Shown here: positions 21,558 to 34,202 of the stretch, one piece after another | How positions within the stretch are numbered: position 1 is the first letter of the stretch | Layout: each line of letters opens with the position of its first letter | Source of the DNA: CAMREV01 sp051656125 | Lineage (GTDB): Bacteria; Bacillota_I; Bacilli_A; Mycoplasmatales; Mycoplasmoidaceae | Direction of reading: 5' to 3' | Length of the DNA stretch: 64,000 nt | Assembly: GCA_051656125.1 (NCBI GenBank) | Contig: JBOGBH010000052.1 | Coordinates: 186,001-250,000, forward strand | Program-made: the position numbers and the translations under genes | The notes under the pieces: generated by a model | What the model saw: the letters and a program-made list of their open reading frames with translations, nothing else | What the model was told of the DNA's origin: nothing | The model's database searches: none

Positions 21558-24500
21558 TTATCTTCTTGGAGGAATAGGTGGTTTACCTGCTGTAGGGCTG
21601 GGCGGCATCGGTCTATTAGATACTGGTGGTGGTACTGGTCTATTAGATCCTTGAGGAGGTACAGATCTTGTTACACCTGGAGTTTGTGGGCCCATAGGAG
21701 AAGTTGTTCCTTGAGTTGGAGTAACTGATCTAGCAACTCCTGGATTTGCAGGGGGAGCACCAGGAGTAGTTGTTTTTCTTTTCTCATTTAATATTTTTTT
21801 ATTTTTATTATTGTTAATTAATACTACTGCAACAACAATTAAAATTATTAATACAACTCCACCAGCAACAGCGCCAGCAATAATTGGAATAGTGTTGTCT
21901 ACTGGCGATACTATTTCAAATCCATCAAAAGTAAAATTAATGTCAACAAGATCAACAGTAAAGTTTCCTTGTTGGTTAATTGCACCACCTTTTACTGAAA
22001 CTTTAAATGTTGCAGAGCCATTAGCATCATTAAAACTTATTTTTTCAACTTTTTCAACAGTAGTACCAACCATATTACCTTCATCATCTGGTTTCAATGG
22101 TATGTAGTATCCTGCAAGTTTAGCAAAATCAAAGAAGTTATCTTTACTCAAATCAAATTCAGATGCTTTTTCACTTTTTAAATCAGCTATTTTTTCAACA
22201 GTGGTAAAAGTCCCTTTTTGAAATCCAGAAACAGTTACTGGAGTATAATTAGATTCTTCAATAAACCCAAAGTCCGTAACAGCGTTTATTAATTTATATT
22301 CAAATGAAATTGTTCCATTAATATTATTTGAAACTAATTTATCTGTATTAACTTCAACTGATGTTTCTCTGCCTGGTATTGGAGAAGAGTTATTTATTTG
22401 TAAATATTTTTCAATACCAAAACTACTAACAAGTTCTGGAAGCATATTTTGATCACCTTGTAATGTTCTAACAGAAGTAGCAGCTGGAATAGTTTTTAAT
22501 CCTTCTATTCTAATAGGGAAATTCTGTTCCTCAGGTACAATATTTCCTTCCTCATCTAAATATTTTGAAACAATAACATTTACGTCTAAAAATCCTGTTT
22601 TTGGTTGACCTGTATTTTTTTGATTTTTAAACTCATATTTTGGAGTAACACCAGATGGTAAATTAACTAAAATAATAAATTGACTTATGTTCGTTTCATT
22701 TATTTCAGGAGCTAGTGTATTTGAAAATAAATCTGTGTTTCCTGTTGATGCAATCTTAGTAAATAAAGGTGTTGGTGATGATTCTAAACCTTTAATTCTG
22801 TAAGTTTTTTTCGCACCATTAATAATATTCCCATATGTGTCATATTCTTTGTCAAAAACTATATCAAAATCTAAATACCCATCAAGTGATTCATTAGGAG
22901 TGGAAGGATTAACTTTAAAATTAGAAAAACTAGCTTTTGATCCTGGAACTTGGTTTTCAATAGTAATGAAATCCATTATGTTATCTTCATTAATAAATCC
23001 TGGTCAAACACCTGGATAAGGTCCAGTTCCTGGAAGTACTAATGTTCCAGTGTCTGGTATCTGTTTAAATCCTTTTACTTCAACAGTTAGTTTTAGATCA
23101 TTTTGACCAGCAACAGAAGGTAGTCCTTTATTTGCAGGGTCATAATATGCTCCTGGTGCAATCGAAGCAACAATTGATAATTCACCAGTTAATGGTTTTT
23201 GATTTGTAATTTCAAATTTAACATCAGATTCACTAGAACCAGGAATTAAATCTTTTATTTCAACAAATCTTGAAGCATTTGAAGAGTTAACTTCTCAAAC
23301 AGTTAAATCGGGATCGTTTTCCGAAGTTCTAACAGCAGTAGTACCGCTTACTTTCTTTAATCCAGATACATTTGTAGTAATTGTTTTACGACTTTGACTT
23401 AATATGCTATCATCACCAAAATGTGGTTGAACATCCACACTAATTGTAGCAGTACCATTAGCATTGTCCTGATTAGTAACTGATCAATTATTAATTGTAG
23501 CACCTTCAGGAGCTGCAATAACATTAACAAAATTTTTCAAATTCTCAGGCGTTAAATCAGAGGGTAAATTATTTAAAATTGAGTTATTTTGAGTAATGAT
23601 TGTTGGTGATGCCTTAATATTTAGGCCTGTCACTTTAAATGGAATTTTTGATTCAAAATTATAAGTCTTATTTTTAAATTTAACACTTTGTGTTAAAGTA
23701 AAAATTCCTTGAAGTAAACCTTTACTATCGTCTCTTATTGGTTCGCCAAATATTTTTATTTTTGGTTCAGAAATTTCCGTAATTCCTGGAAAGTCATTTT
23801 CAGCTAAAGGTATTTTAAAAAAGTTTTCATGACCTGTACCAAATGTTTCTAATTCTGCATTAGTAATTTCGCTTGGAAGTTTGGCATTTTCTTGATCTGT
23901 TAGTCAACCGAATTTAGAAGCTCTCGATTGAAAAGATTCATGTTTTTTACCACCACGACCAGTTTGTGCTCATATTCTAACTTCCTCTCCGGGTGTACCA
24001 ACATATTTTTTAGTTTCACCATTTGAAATAGATCATATAAAATTGTCTTCAGTATATGGATCTCTTGTTCAAATTTGTCTAGGTCTTCAAGGAGATTTAT
24101 CAGATTCATGATATAAACTACCTATAATTGATGATGTGGCTTGTCAAGGCGCATTAGGTGGGATAGTATCAAATATAAATTGACTGCCACTAAATCTTCT
24201 ATCATCTGTTAAGTGTGAATTATGAGTTATTATGACTTCATTATTATAGTTTTCATTTCAAGAAATATTTGGAGGCATAGGATTCGAACCAAAAGCACGA
24301 GAACTAAAAAAACTACCTTGGCTTAAACTACCTTCACCCTTTCATGATATATGATAAGAGTTTTTTACATTATCAAAAATACTACTAAGATACATATAAA
24401 TTCATTCATTATCTTTTAAAATAGGCACAACCATTTGAACTTTAAAGGTATCTTGGAATTCCTCATTTCTAAAAGTAAATAATTGTAAATTTGGATTAAT

Positions 24501-25580
24501 ATTTCTTTGAATTGCAGCTAAAGGTAATAAAGTTTTTGGGACAGTAATAATACCTTTAGAGCTATTAAAAATACCACTTGTTCTTCCAATTAAAGCTCTA
24601 CTTTCAAAATTTGGATTAAAAGAAAGATCATCTTGTAAATTTATATATTTAAAATTATAGTTTCTTACATCAGCACTAGTTGCAACCAATAAAGCTAAAC
24701 TAGCTTTATTATCTATAGAAGCTCTTCTAGTGTTAAATGGCGCAAGACCAAGTATAATGTTGTCGTCAGAAAGATCAATATTGTTTTTTCAACTTGAATG
24801 CCCCTGGAAATGATCTTTATTTTCAAGTCATTCAATTTCATTATCATCATTTAATTGAAAACCAAATATTTCATTTTTAAAATCCACTAATTTTCCAGGG
24901 TAAAATGCAATATATCTATTATTGATGGTATCATTTGCTAAAGAAAAAGCACTACCATTACCATTTTCATCATTCATTTGAGGTAATGGAGATTTTGCCA
25001 TTATTGGCATTTTTGAGTTTTCATCTTTAATGGGAGTTCCATCTAGTGCATTATATCTAAGAATTCAATATTCCCTAGCTGGTAAATTTGCAGTATTTGC
25101 AACAATTGCAAAAATTTGATTTTTCTTGTCTGTTGAATATTTATTATCAGAATGTATTGCAGTAACTAACCCTGGCTTAAAACCATTTGGAACCTGACCT
25201 TCAAGAGATGGGTGGTCAATTAAATTAGCACTTCAAGATAAAAACAAATTATGAGTAGTTCAACCAATTGCTGTTGGAAAATCTCCAATAGTATTGTTAT
25301 CTCACACTCCTAAAAACCCTGGTATTTCTGGATTAGGAGAAACTACAGGACTTGTAAAATTATTAATAAATAAAGTAGTGTAGTTTTTTTCATAAAGAGC
25401 ATCTACATAACCATCTCTAGTATCTAAGTTTGAAATGTTTGATAATTCTTGTTCTTCATTATTGTTTTGATTTTCCAAATCTTTTGTCTTGTAGATATTA
25501 TTATTAAAAATAAAATTTAGTGGCAGAATAGAAACCATTGATCCTATTAGTAATGATGAAATTAATATTTTCTTTTTCAT
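21558..25580 (-). CDS. surface-protein paralog 2 (seven repeats)
   Basis: A 1340-residue protein. It has a signal peptide without Cys (1-26) and a conserved ectodomain to about residue 565. Seven repeats of about 93 residues follow, alternating beta-rich segments that end in G-F/L-K-x-x-P or similar. A membrane helix lies at about 1228-1255 with small-residue motif AGAVAGG, followed by NNNKNKKILNEKRK and a Pro-rich tail ending KPPIPPRR. The repeats resemble in style the beta-sandwich 'lipoprotein-associated' repeats of mycoplasma surface proteins, but I cannot prove homology. Repeats 4-5 are nearly identical in DNA to paralog 4, while repeats 6-7 are closer to paralog 3. It is probably displayed outside the cell with a cytoplasmic tail. 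Confidence 0.87.
22700..23060. repeat. paralog 2 segment nearly identical to paralog 4
   Basis: This stretch, covering repeats 4-5, aligns with 31130-31480 almost base for base, including synonymous positions. The matching part of the intervening paralog 3 (about 26930-27270) is clearly diverged. Confidence 0.75.
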
Positions 25581-25615
25581 AATATATTTATCCTTAATTT
25601 TTAATTTACAAACAA

Positions 25616-25621
25616 ATTATA
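25616..25621 (-). promoter_or_regulatory. -10 box of surface-protein paralog 2
   Basis: A minus-strand TATAAT lies 36 nt before the start codon. AAGGA follows 12 nt before the ATG, and the ATATATTATG context of the start is shared with the other copies. Confidence 0.55.
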
Positions 25622-25772
25622 ATAAATTTTCTAAGTATTTAATGATAGAATTTTAAAAGCACTTATTTATATTTATAAATATTAGGTTATTTTAGTAATT
25701 GAAAAAAATGAAATTTTGCATTTTATTATAGATATATTTAGTTATTTTTATTTTTAAAAATAAATTGTGGTG

Positions 25773-25797
25773 TATAAAATCATAGTTGATTTTATGT
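25773..25797 (-). terminator. possible terminator of surface-protein paralog 3
   Basis: A 10-bp stem (TATAAAATCA with TGATTTTATA, one mismatch) lies 10 nt after the paralog 3 stop. The T-rich stretch follows only after about 10 nt, so function is uncertain. It differs from the terminators of paralogs 2 and 4. Confidence 0.4.
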
Positions 25798-25806
25798 ATT
25801 AAATTT

Positions 25807-28800
25807 TTACTTTTTTTGAGGCGCAGTTGGCTTTACTGGTCCTGCACTTGGTTGTACGGGTCTTGTTGCACCTGGGGTTTGTGGACCCATAGAAGGAGTT
25901 CTACCTTGAGATGGAGCAACTGATCTAGCAACTCCTGAATTTGCAGGAGGAGCACTAGGAGCAGATGGTTTTCTTTTCTCGTTTAATATTTTTTTATTTT
26001 TGTTATTGTTAACCAATACTATTGCAACAACAATTATAATTATTAACACAACCCCACCAGCAACAGCACCAGCAATTATTGGAATAGTGTTATCTTGAAC
26101 TGCTACTATTTCAAATCCGTCAAAAGTGAAAGTAATATCAAGAAGATCAATAATAAATTTTCCTTCTTGGTTAATCGCCCCACCTTGAACTGATACTTTA
26201 AACGTTGCAACACCAGTAGCATCATTAGAGCTTATTTTTTCAACTTTTTCAATAGTAGTACCACTAACATTTCCTTGTTCATCTATTTCTAAAGGTATAG
26301 AATATCCTACAAGCTTAGCAAAGTCAAAGAAATTATCTTTGTTTAAATCAAATTCAGATGCTTTTTTATCTTTTATATCAATAATTTGTTCGATAGTAGT
26401 AAAATTTCCTCTTTGAAATCCAGAAACAGTCACTGGAATGGGATTAGATTCTTCAATAAATCCAAAATCTGTAACCGCATTTATCAATTTATATTCAAAT
26501 GAAATAGATCCATTAATGTTATTTGAAACTAATTTATCTGTAATAAGTTCAATTGATGTTTCTCTTCCCAATATTGGAGAAGGATTGTTAATTCTTAAAT
26601 ATTTTTCAAGACCAACTGGACTAATAAGTTCTGGTAATATATCCCTTTCACCTGATAATGTTGTAACAGATGTGGCAGCTGGAACAGTTTTTAAGTCGTT
26701 TATTCTAGTTGTAGTTACTAATTCATCATCTGATGGATCTCCAAAATCATCAAGATAATTTGATAGAGTAATTCTTACATCTTGGAACCCAGTATCTTTT
26801 TGGCCTGTATTTTTTTGGTTTACAAATTCATATTTTGGAACAACACCATCTGGTAAATTAAATATAATAATAAATTGATTAATGTTAGTTTCATTTATTT
26901 CAAGAGCTAATGTATTTGAAAATAATTCTTTGTTTCCTGTAGATAAAATAGTAGTAGATTTAGGAGTCACACCTCCTTGAAACCCTTCAATTTTATATTC
27001 TTGAGGTTGAGGATCAATAATAAAACCTCTAGTATCATATGCTTTATCAAAATCTATTTTAAAAGAAACAAAACCATCAAAAGAACCTTCTGTAGTTGAT
27101 AATTCATCACTACGTACTATATCGGTAATAGTAAATTTTGAACCTGGAACTTCATTTTCAATTGTAAAAAAATCACTTATATTATTTTCATCAATAAAAG
27201 ATGGAAAAAAACCTACATGTGGTCCTTTTCTTATATTTACTAAAGTTCCAGTGTTTGATATTGTTTTTAAACCTGAAATTGTAATAGGTATTTGTAATGG
27301 TTTGTCTGTATTATTAGAAGGTAAGCCTTTATTATCAGGGTTGTAATATGAACCACCTTTAATTGAAACAAGAATTGTTAGTTCACCATTTAACGGTTTA
27401 TGATCTTTAGTTTCAAAAGTAACAGCATCATTAGGAGATCCAGGAATTAAATCTTTTACTTCAACAAAGTTTGAAGCATTTGTAGGATCAATATCCCAAA
27501 CCGTAACATCTAAGTTAGCTTGAGGGTTTTGAACAGCTGTTGTACCACTTACTTTTTTTAAACCAGATAAATTTGCAGTAATTGTTTTTTTAGAATTAGA
27601 AAGTTCTCCTTCATCATTAAAATGAGGTTGGATATCAACGCTAACTGTTGCAGTGCCATTAGCATTATCTTGATCATTAATTAATCAGTTATCAACTATA
27701 ACTGGTAGACCGCCTGTTTCACTATCATCGGGAAGTGCAATAATATCAATTAAATTTGGTATATTATTAGGTGTTAAATCAGAAGGTAAAAAGTTTGTAA
27801 TTTGATTATTTTGATTAATTGATGTTGGTACATTTCCAATATTTAAACCTGTGATTCTAAATGGAATTTTAGATTCAAAGTCATAAGAGTTACTTTGAAT
27901 TATAAATTTTTGTTTCAAAGTAAAAATACCTTGAAGAATACCTTTTTTATCATCTTTTAATGGCTCACCAAATAGTTTTATCTCTGGCGCTAAAGCACTA
28001 ATTCCATCAGGATATGTTATATTTGGTATTTTGAAAAAATCAGTATCATTTGTACCTATTGTTTCTAGTTCAGCAGGTGTTATTTTACTTGGAACTTTAG
28101 CATTTTCTTGATTTAATAATCATTTAAGTGATGAAGCTGTTTGCTGAAAGCTCAAATGTTTAATACCTCCACCATTTATTCTAGATAATAAAATAGTTTG
28201 ATCACCAATTCTAGCATATTTTTCAGTTAAACCATTTGGAACAGATCACATGAAAGTATCATCAACATAAGGGTTTCTTATAAAAATTTGTTTTGATCTT
28301 CAAACATCATTACTAAGAGAGTAATTTAAACTATTTATAATTGTAAGAGAAGGGTCTCAACTTGTAGATAAAGGAATCATAGGAAAATTAAATTGATTAC
28401 CATCAAACCTTGCCTTGTTTGTTCTACTTCCTTGAGAAGTTATTAAAATCTCTTGTGGAAGTTCATCATTATAATGAATAGTTGGAGCCACAGCATTAGA
28501 ATTAAATGAAGCCGAACTAAAAAAACTACCTTGACTTAAAGCTCTGTTATTATATTGAGTAAGATATGTGTTTCTATTATCATCATGGATACTACTAAGA
28601 TACATATAAACTCATTCATTTCCATTTAAAATAGGTAATATCATTTGAGCCTTATAAGTAAGATCACCTAATGAGTTTTGAAAAGGAATAATTTGTAATT
28701 TAGGATTAATATTTTTTTGAGCTGAAGAAGATGTTAGTATATGCTTTGAAATTTCAATAGTACTATTAGTATTATTAAAAATACCACTTTTATCACCAAT

Positions 28801-29808
28801 TATAGTAGATGCACTAAAACTTGGGATATGAGCAAGATTATCTTGTAAATTTAAAATTTTAAGATTATATTTATCATCTGTAGATCTTACAGGATGGACA
28901 GCAACCATTAAAGCTAAACTAGCACCACCTGAAGCTTTTTTGTTTTTTAAAGGTGAAAGTCCTAGAACAATGTTAATTGGCGCATAATCAAAACGCTTAG
29001 CAATATCAACATCAATATAATCATTATGTCCATTAAAATGCGTTTTATTTTCAAGTCATTGAATTTTATTTTCATTATCTATTTTGAAACCAAACATTTC
29101 ATTTACTACATATTGTATTTCACCAGGGTAAAACGCAATATATCTATCATTAATAGTATCATTAGTTAACGAAAATGCACTACCGTTTGCATTTGTAGCA
29201 GACATTTCAGGTATTGGTGAGTTATTCATTTTTGGCATTTTTGAGTTGGCATCCTTAATTGGAGAACCATCTAATGCATTATATCTAAGAATTCAATATT
29301 CTCTTGCAGATAAGTTTGAAGTGTTTGCAACAATTGCAAAAATTTGATTTCTTTTATTTGATGAATCTTTTTCATCAGAATGTAATGCAGTAACTAACCC
29401 TGGAGAAAACCCTGCTGGAACTTGTCCTTCAAGAGATGGGTGGTCAATTAAATTAGCACTTCATGATAGAAATAGGTTTGGCGTAGTTCAACCAATTGCA
29501 TTTGGAAATGATCCAATACTATTAATATCTCACGCTCCTAAGTAACCAGGTATTTCATCATTTGGAGAAATTACAGGGTTTGTAAAATTATTAAAATATA
29601 AAGTAGAATAGTTTTTACTATAAAGTGGATCTACATATTGATCTCTAGTATCTAGATTTGTAGTGTTTGATATTTCCTCACTTTCATTAGTGTTTTCATT
29701 TTCTATATTTTGCTCACTATTATCTTTATTATTAAATAAAAAATTAAGTGGTAAAGTAGAAACTAATGATCCAATTAGTAAAGATGAAATTATCATTTTC
29801 TTTTTCAT
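25807..29808 (-). CDS. surface-protein paralog 3 (seven repeats)
   Basis: A 1333-residue copy with the same order as paralog 2: signal peptide, ectodomain to about residue 570, seven repeats, membrane helix (about 1237-1262) and Pro-rich tail ending KPTAPQKK. Its ectodomain and repeats 1-5 are the most diverged of the long copies. Repeats 6-7 and the membrane/tail region are close to paralog 2. It has a strong ribosome-binding site (GAGGAG). All interruptions are TGA codons in one frame. No enzymatic motif was seen; attachment, immune variation or another surface role is inference. Confidence 0.86.
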
Positions 29809-29817
29809 AATATATTA

Positions 29818-29847
29818 CTCCTCATATGTAATATTTATATTATTATA
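29818..29847 (-). promoter_or_regulatory. promoter and ribosome-binding site of surface-protein paralog 3
   Basis: A minus-strand TATAAT at 29842-29847 lies 34 nt before the start codon. GAGGAG at 29818-29823 sits 9 nt before the ATG. Confidence 0.55.
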
Positions 29848-29934
29848 TTGTATTTAGGAAAATAATTATTAAATTTACTCTCTAGACTTTATTGTTTTCA
29901 ATAATTTTGTTTGTTGTTTTTTTAAAAATTTATA

Positions 29935-29966
29935 TAAAAAAAGTAGATAAATTAATCTACTTTTTT
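29935..29966 (-). terminator. terminator of surface-protein paralog 4
   Basis: A 12-bp stem A6-GTAGAT / ATCTAC-T6 lies 11 nt after the stop. Its stem sequence matches that of the paralog 2 terminator, showing that the 3' flank was duplicated with the gene. Confidence 0.8.
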
Positions 29967-29977
29967 GTATGAATTTT

Positions 29978-32900
29978 TTATTTTTTTGGTGGGACAGGTG
30001 GTGGCGTACCTGGTCGAGGGGGTGTTGGTCTAGGAACACCTGTTGTAGGTTGAGGAACAGATGGTCTAGCTGTGCCTGGAGACATAGAAGGAGTCGGAAT
30101 ACTTGTTGTTCGAGATGGAGAAACTGAATTAGTAGTTCCTGGAGTTACTGGAGGGCCTCCTGGAGTAGTTGTTTTTCTTTTCTCGTTTAATATTTTTTTA
30201 TTTTTATTATTGTTGATTAATACTATTGCAACAACAATTAAAATTATTAATACAACACCACCAGCAACAGAACCAGCAATGATTGGAATAGTATTATCTA
30301 CTGGTGATACTATTTGAAATCCATCAAAATTAAAGGTAATGTCTAAAGATTCGTTAGTAAATCTTCCTTCTGTGTTAATTGCTCCTCCCTTAACTGATAC
30401 TTTAAATATTGCAAGACCAAGAGCGTCATCATATCTTATTTTTTCGACTTTCTCAATAATAGTACCACTAATATTACCTTCATCATCTGTATTTTGAGGT
30501 ATAAAGTATCCTTCAATTTTAGCATAGTTAAAGAAGTTATCTATATTTAGATCAAATTCAGATGCTTTTTTATCTTTAAAAGTAGAAACTTGTTTAATAC
30601 TAGTAGTAGTTCCTTTTTGAAATCCAGAAATAGTTATTGGAATTGAACCTGATTGTTCTATAAAACCAAAGTCGGTAATAGCATTTATTAATTTATATTC
30701 AAATGAAATTGTTCCAATAATGTTGTTAGTAGTAAATTTTTCTGTGTTAACTTGAATAGATGATTCTTTTCCAGATATTAAAGACGGATTATTAATTCTT
30801 AAATATTTTTCAAGTCCTACTTGACTAACAAATTCTGGTAAAACATCTTTTTCACCTGATAGCACAGAAACTGAAGTAGCAGCTGGAATAGTTTTTAAAC
30901 CCTCTATTCTAATAGGGAAATCTTGTTTATTATTTACAATATTTCCTTCTTCATCTAAATATTTTGAAACGACAACATTTATGTCTAGGAAGCCTGTTTT
31001 TGGTTCCCCAGTATTTTTTTGATTTTTAAACTCATATATTGGAGTAACACCAGGTGGTAAATTAACTAAAATAATAAATTGATTGATGTTTGTTTCATTT
31101 ATTTCGGGAGCTAATGTATTTGAAAATAAATCTGTATTTCCTGTTGATGCAATCTTAGTATATAAAGGTGTTGGTGATGATTGTAACCCTTTAATTCTAT
31201 AAGTTTTTTTCGCACCATTAATAATATTTCCATATGTGTCATATTCTTTGTCAAAAACTATATCAAAATCTAAATACCCATCAAGTGTTTCATCAAGAGT
31301 GGGAGGATTAACTTCAAAATTAGAAAAACTAGCTTTTGATCCTGGAACTTGGTTTTCAATAGTAATGAAATCCATTATGTTGTCTTCGTTGATAAATCCT
31401 GGTCAAACACCTGGATAAGGTCCAGTTCCTGGAATTATTAATGTTCCAGTGTCTGGGATTTTTTTAAACCCTGTAACATTAACAGATAGTATTAACGGAT
31501 CGTCAGCAGCAATTGAAGGTAAGCCATTATTTTTAGGGTTATAATATGACCCTCCTGGGATTGAAACATCAATTGTTAATTCACCAGTTAATGGTTTTTC
31601 ATCTCTAACTAAATAAGTAATATTATTAGTATTAGAACCTAGAATTAAATCTTTTATTTCAACAAAACTTGAAGCGTTTGTAGGATTAATTTCTCAAACA
31701 GTTAAATCTGGGTTAATTTCTGAACTTGCAATAGCAGTTGTACCATTTAATTTTTTAAATCCTGATACATCTGCACTAATTCTTCTAGTTCCAGGTTGAG
31801 GTATACCAGCATCATCATAATAACTTGTTATTTCTGTACTAATTGTAGCAGTACCAGCAGCGTTGTTTTGTTTTGTTATTTCTCATTTATCTACAGAATA
31901 ATCATCAGGAGCTCCAACAATATCCATAAGATTTGGCACATTTTCAGGTGTTAAATCTGAAGGTAAAAAATTTGAAATTAAATTATTTGGACTAATTGTT
32001 GTTGGTGAATCACTTGTAGTATTTAAACCAGTAATTTTGAATGGAATTTTTGATTCAAATTCATATTGTTCACCTGAAATCATAAATTTTTGTGTTAAAG
32101 TAAAAACACCTTGAATTATACCATTACGGTTATCTCTTGTTGGTTCACCAAATAATTTTATCGTTGGTGGTTCAGATGTTGCTCCACTAAGATAACTTAA
32201 ATCAGGTATTTTAAAAAAATCATTAGATGATGTGCCAATTGTTTCAAGTTCTTTTGAAGTAATAGCGGTTGGAATTCTTTGATCTGATTGACCTTTTAAT
32301 CATTTCAATGATGAAGCTGTTTTTTGAAAATCTTCATGTTTAATACCACCAGAAGTAATTTTAGCTCATAAAACAGTTCGTTGGCCAGGTTTATAAATAT
32401 ATTGCTCAGTTAAACCATTTGGAAGAGATCATATATAATTATTCTCCACATAAGGATTTTTTATTATAACATTTTTAGGACCTCAAGAAGAGTTGCTATT
32501 AATGTTATATAAACTATTTACAATTTCAGAAGTAGGATTTCAAGGATTATTTGGAGGTTTAGTATCAAATACAAATCGAGTAGCACTAAATCTTCTATCA
32601 TCTGTTGAATTTTCTTGATGAGTTATTAAAATTTCATTGGGATTTTCTTCACTATAAGAAATGTTTGGAGGCATAGGGTTTGAACCAACAACACGCGAAC
32701 TAAAAAAACTTCCTTGTCCTAGAGTACCACCACCTCCTCAAGAATCATAATAAGTGTTTCCGAATTTATCAAAAATACCACTAAGATACATATAAATTCA
32801 TTCATTATTTCTTAAAACTGGTACTACTATTTGAGCTTTATAATTAGGAATACCTTGTTGATCTATATAAGTAAATAATTGTAAATTTGGGTTAACATTT

Positions 32901-33988
32901 TTTTGAATTATTTGTAAAGTTAATAATTCCTTTGGAACAGCAATAGTACCTTGAGTAGAGTTAAAAACACCATCAGTTCTTCCAGATATATTTTTTGTTC
33001 TAAAACCTGGAACAGGAGCAAAATTATTTTTTAAATTTAAAATTCTAAAATAATATTTATTTGGATCTGTTGTTTGTGAAGGTCTAATAGCAAGCATTAA
33101 AGCTAGACTTGCATCCCCTACAGTACTATTTTTAGTGTTAAAAGGGGCAAGACCAAGCACAAAGTTTTCACCATTATAATCATCTGATACAACAGGTCAA
33201 GTTCTTCAACCTTGAAAATGCGGATCATTTCTAAGTCATTCAATTTTATTTTCATTATTTATTTTAAATCCAAATATATCTGTTTTTAAGTCAACTAATC
33301 TACCTGGATAAAATGCAATATATCTATCGTTAATAGTATCATTTGTTAGTGCAAAAGCACTACCATTACCATTGTCTGCATCCATTTTAGGTATTGGCGA
33401 AAATTGCATTTGTGGCATTTTTGCATCATCATCCTTAATTGGAGAACCATCCAATGCATTATATCTAAGAATTCAATATTCTCTAGCCGATAAATTTGCA
33501 GTATTAGCAACAATAGCAAATATTTGATTTCTTTTTTCTGTTGAATATTTATTATCAGAGTGTAGTGCAGTAACTAACCCTGGTTTAAAATTGCTTGGAA
33601 CTTTTCCTTCAAGAGATGGGTGATCAATTAAATTAGCACTTCAAGATAAAAATAAATTGTGTGTAGTTCAACCAATTGCAGTTGGAAAACTTCCAACAGA
33701 GTTAGTATCTCAAGCCCCTAGAAAACCTGGTGTGTCTTTATTTGGAGAAACCACAGGGTTTGTGAAGTTATTAGTAAATATCGAAGTATAGTTTTTATCA
33801 TAAAGAGCATCTAAAGGACCATTCTTAGTATCTACCTTTGTAATATTTGATATTTCTTCATTTTCATTAATATTTTCATTTTCTATTTTTTGTTCTTGAT
33901 AATTTTTATTATTAAAAATAAAATTAAGTGGCAAAATAGAAAGTGTTGATCCTATTAGCAACGATGAAATAATTATTTTCTTTTTCAT
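29978..33988 (-). CDS. surface-protein paralog 4 (seven repeats)
   Basis: A 1336-residue copy, the first in transcription direction. It has a signal peptide (1-27), an ectodomain to about residue 565 with Gly-rich loop DSWGGGGTLGQGSFF, seven repeats (about 568-1230), a membrane helix (about 1231-1256, AGSVAGGVV) and a Pro/Thr-rich tail ending PPPVPPKK. Ser/Thr/Pro content of the tail is high and it varies freely between copies, while the helix and KNKKILNEKRK stretch are fixed. AAGGAG precedes the ATG. Repeats 4-5 nearly match paralog 2 in DNA. The cell-surface location is inferred from topology. Confidence 0.87.
31130..31480. repeat. paralog 4 segment nearly identical to paralog 2
   Basis: This is the counterpart of 22700-23060. 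The identity is far higher than in the flanking parts of the same two genes. Confidence 0.75.
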
Positions 33989-34025
33989 AATATATTACTC
34001 CTTGTTTTTTCATTATTACACTAAA

Positions 34026-34031
34026 ATTATA
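34026..34031 (-). promoter_or_regulatory. -10 box of surface-protein paralog 4
   Basis: A minus-strand TATAAT lies 38 nt before the start. It is followed by AAGGAG 9 nt before the ATG. Confidence 0.5.
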
Positions 34032-34202
34032 TAACATTTATAGAAATATTTAATAAATTTAGTTTATTGCTTTTCTATTATTTCAAAATTTTTTATTTAT
34101 TTTTTAGATTATATAAATATTAAAAATTTATTAACTATTTAATAAAAAATAGACAATTAATAAAATATAATATAAGCATTATTTATAGCTTGGATTCCAT
34201 AT

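Noticed and set aside
23900..24109. 69-residue minus-strand frame inside paralog 2
   Set aside because: It is in a different frame from the intact 1340-codon gene that covers it, and has no ribosome-binding site; a shadow frame.
18164..33988. Surface proteins as lipoproteins
   Set aside because: The signal peptides of all four copies lack a lipobox cysteine; a C-terminal membrane helix is the likely anchor.
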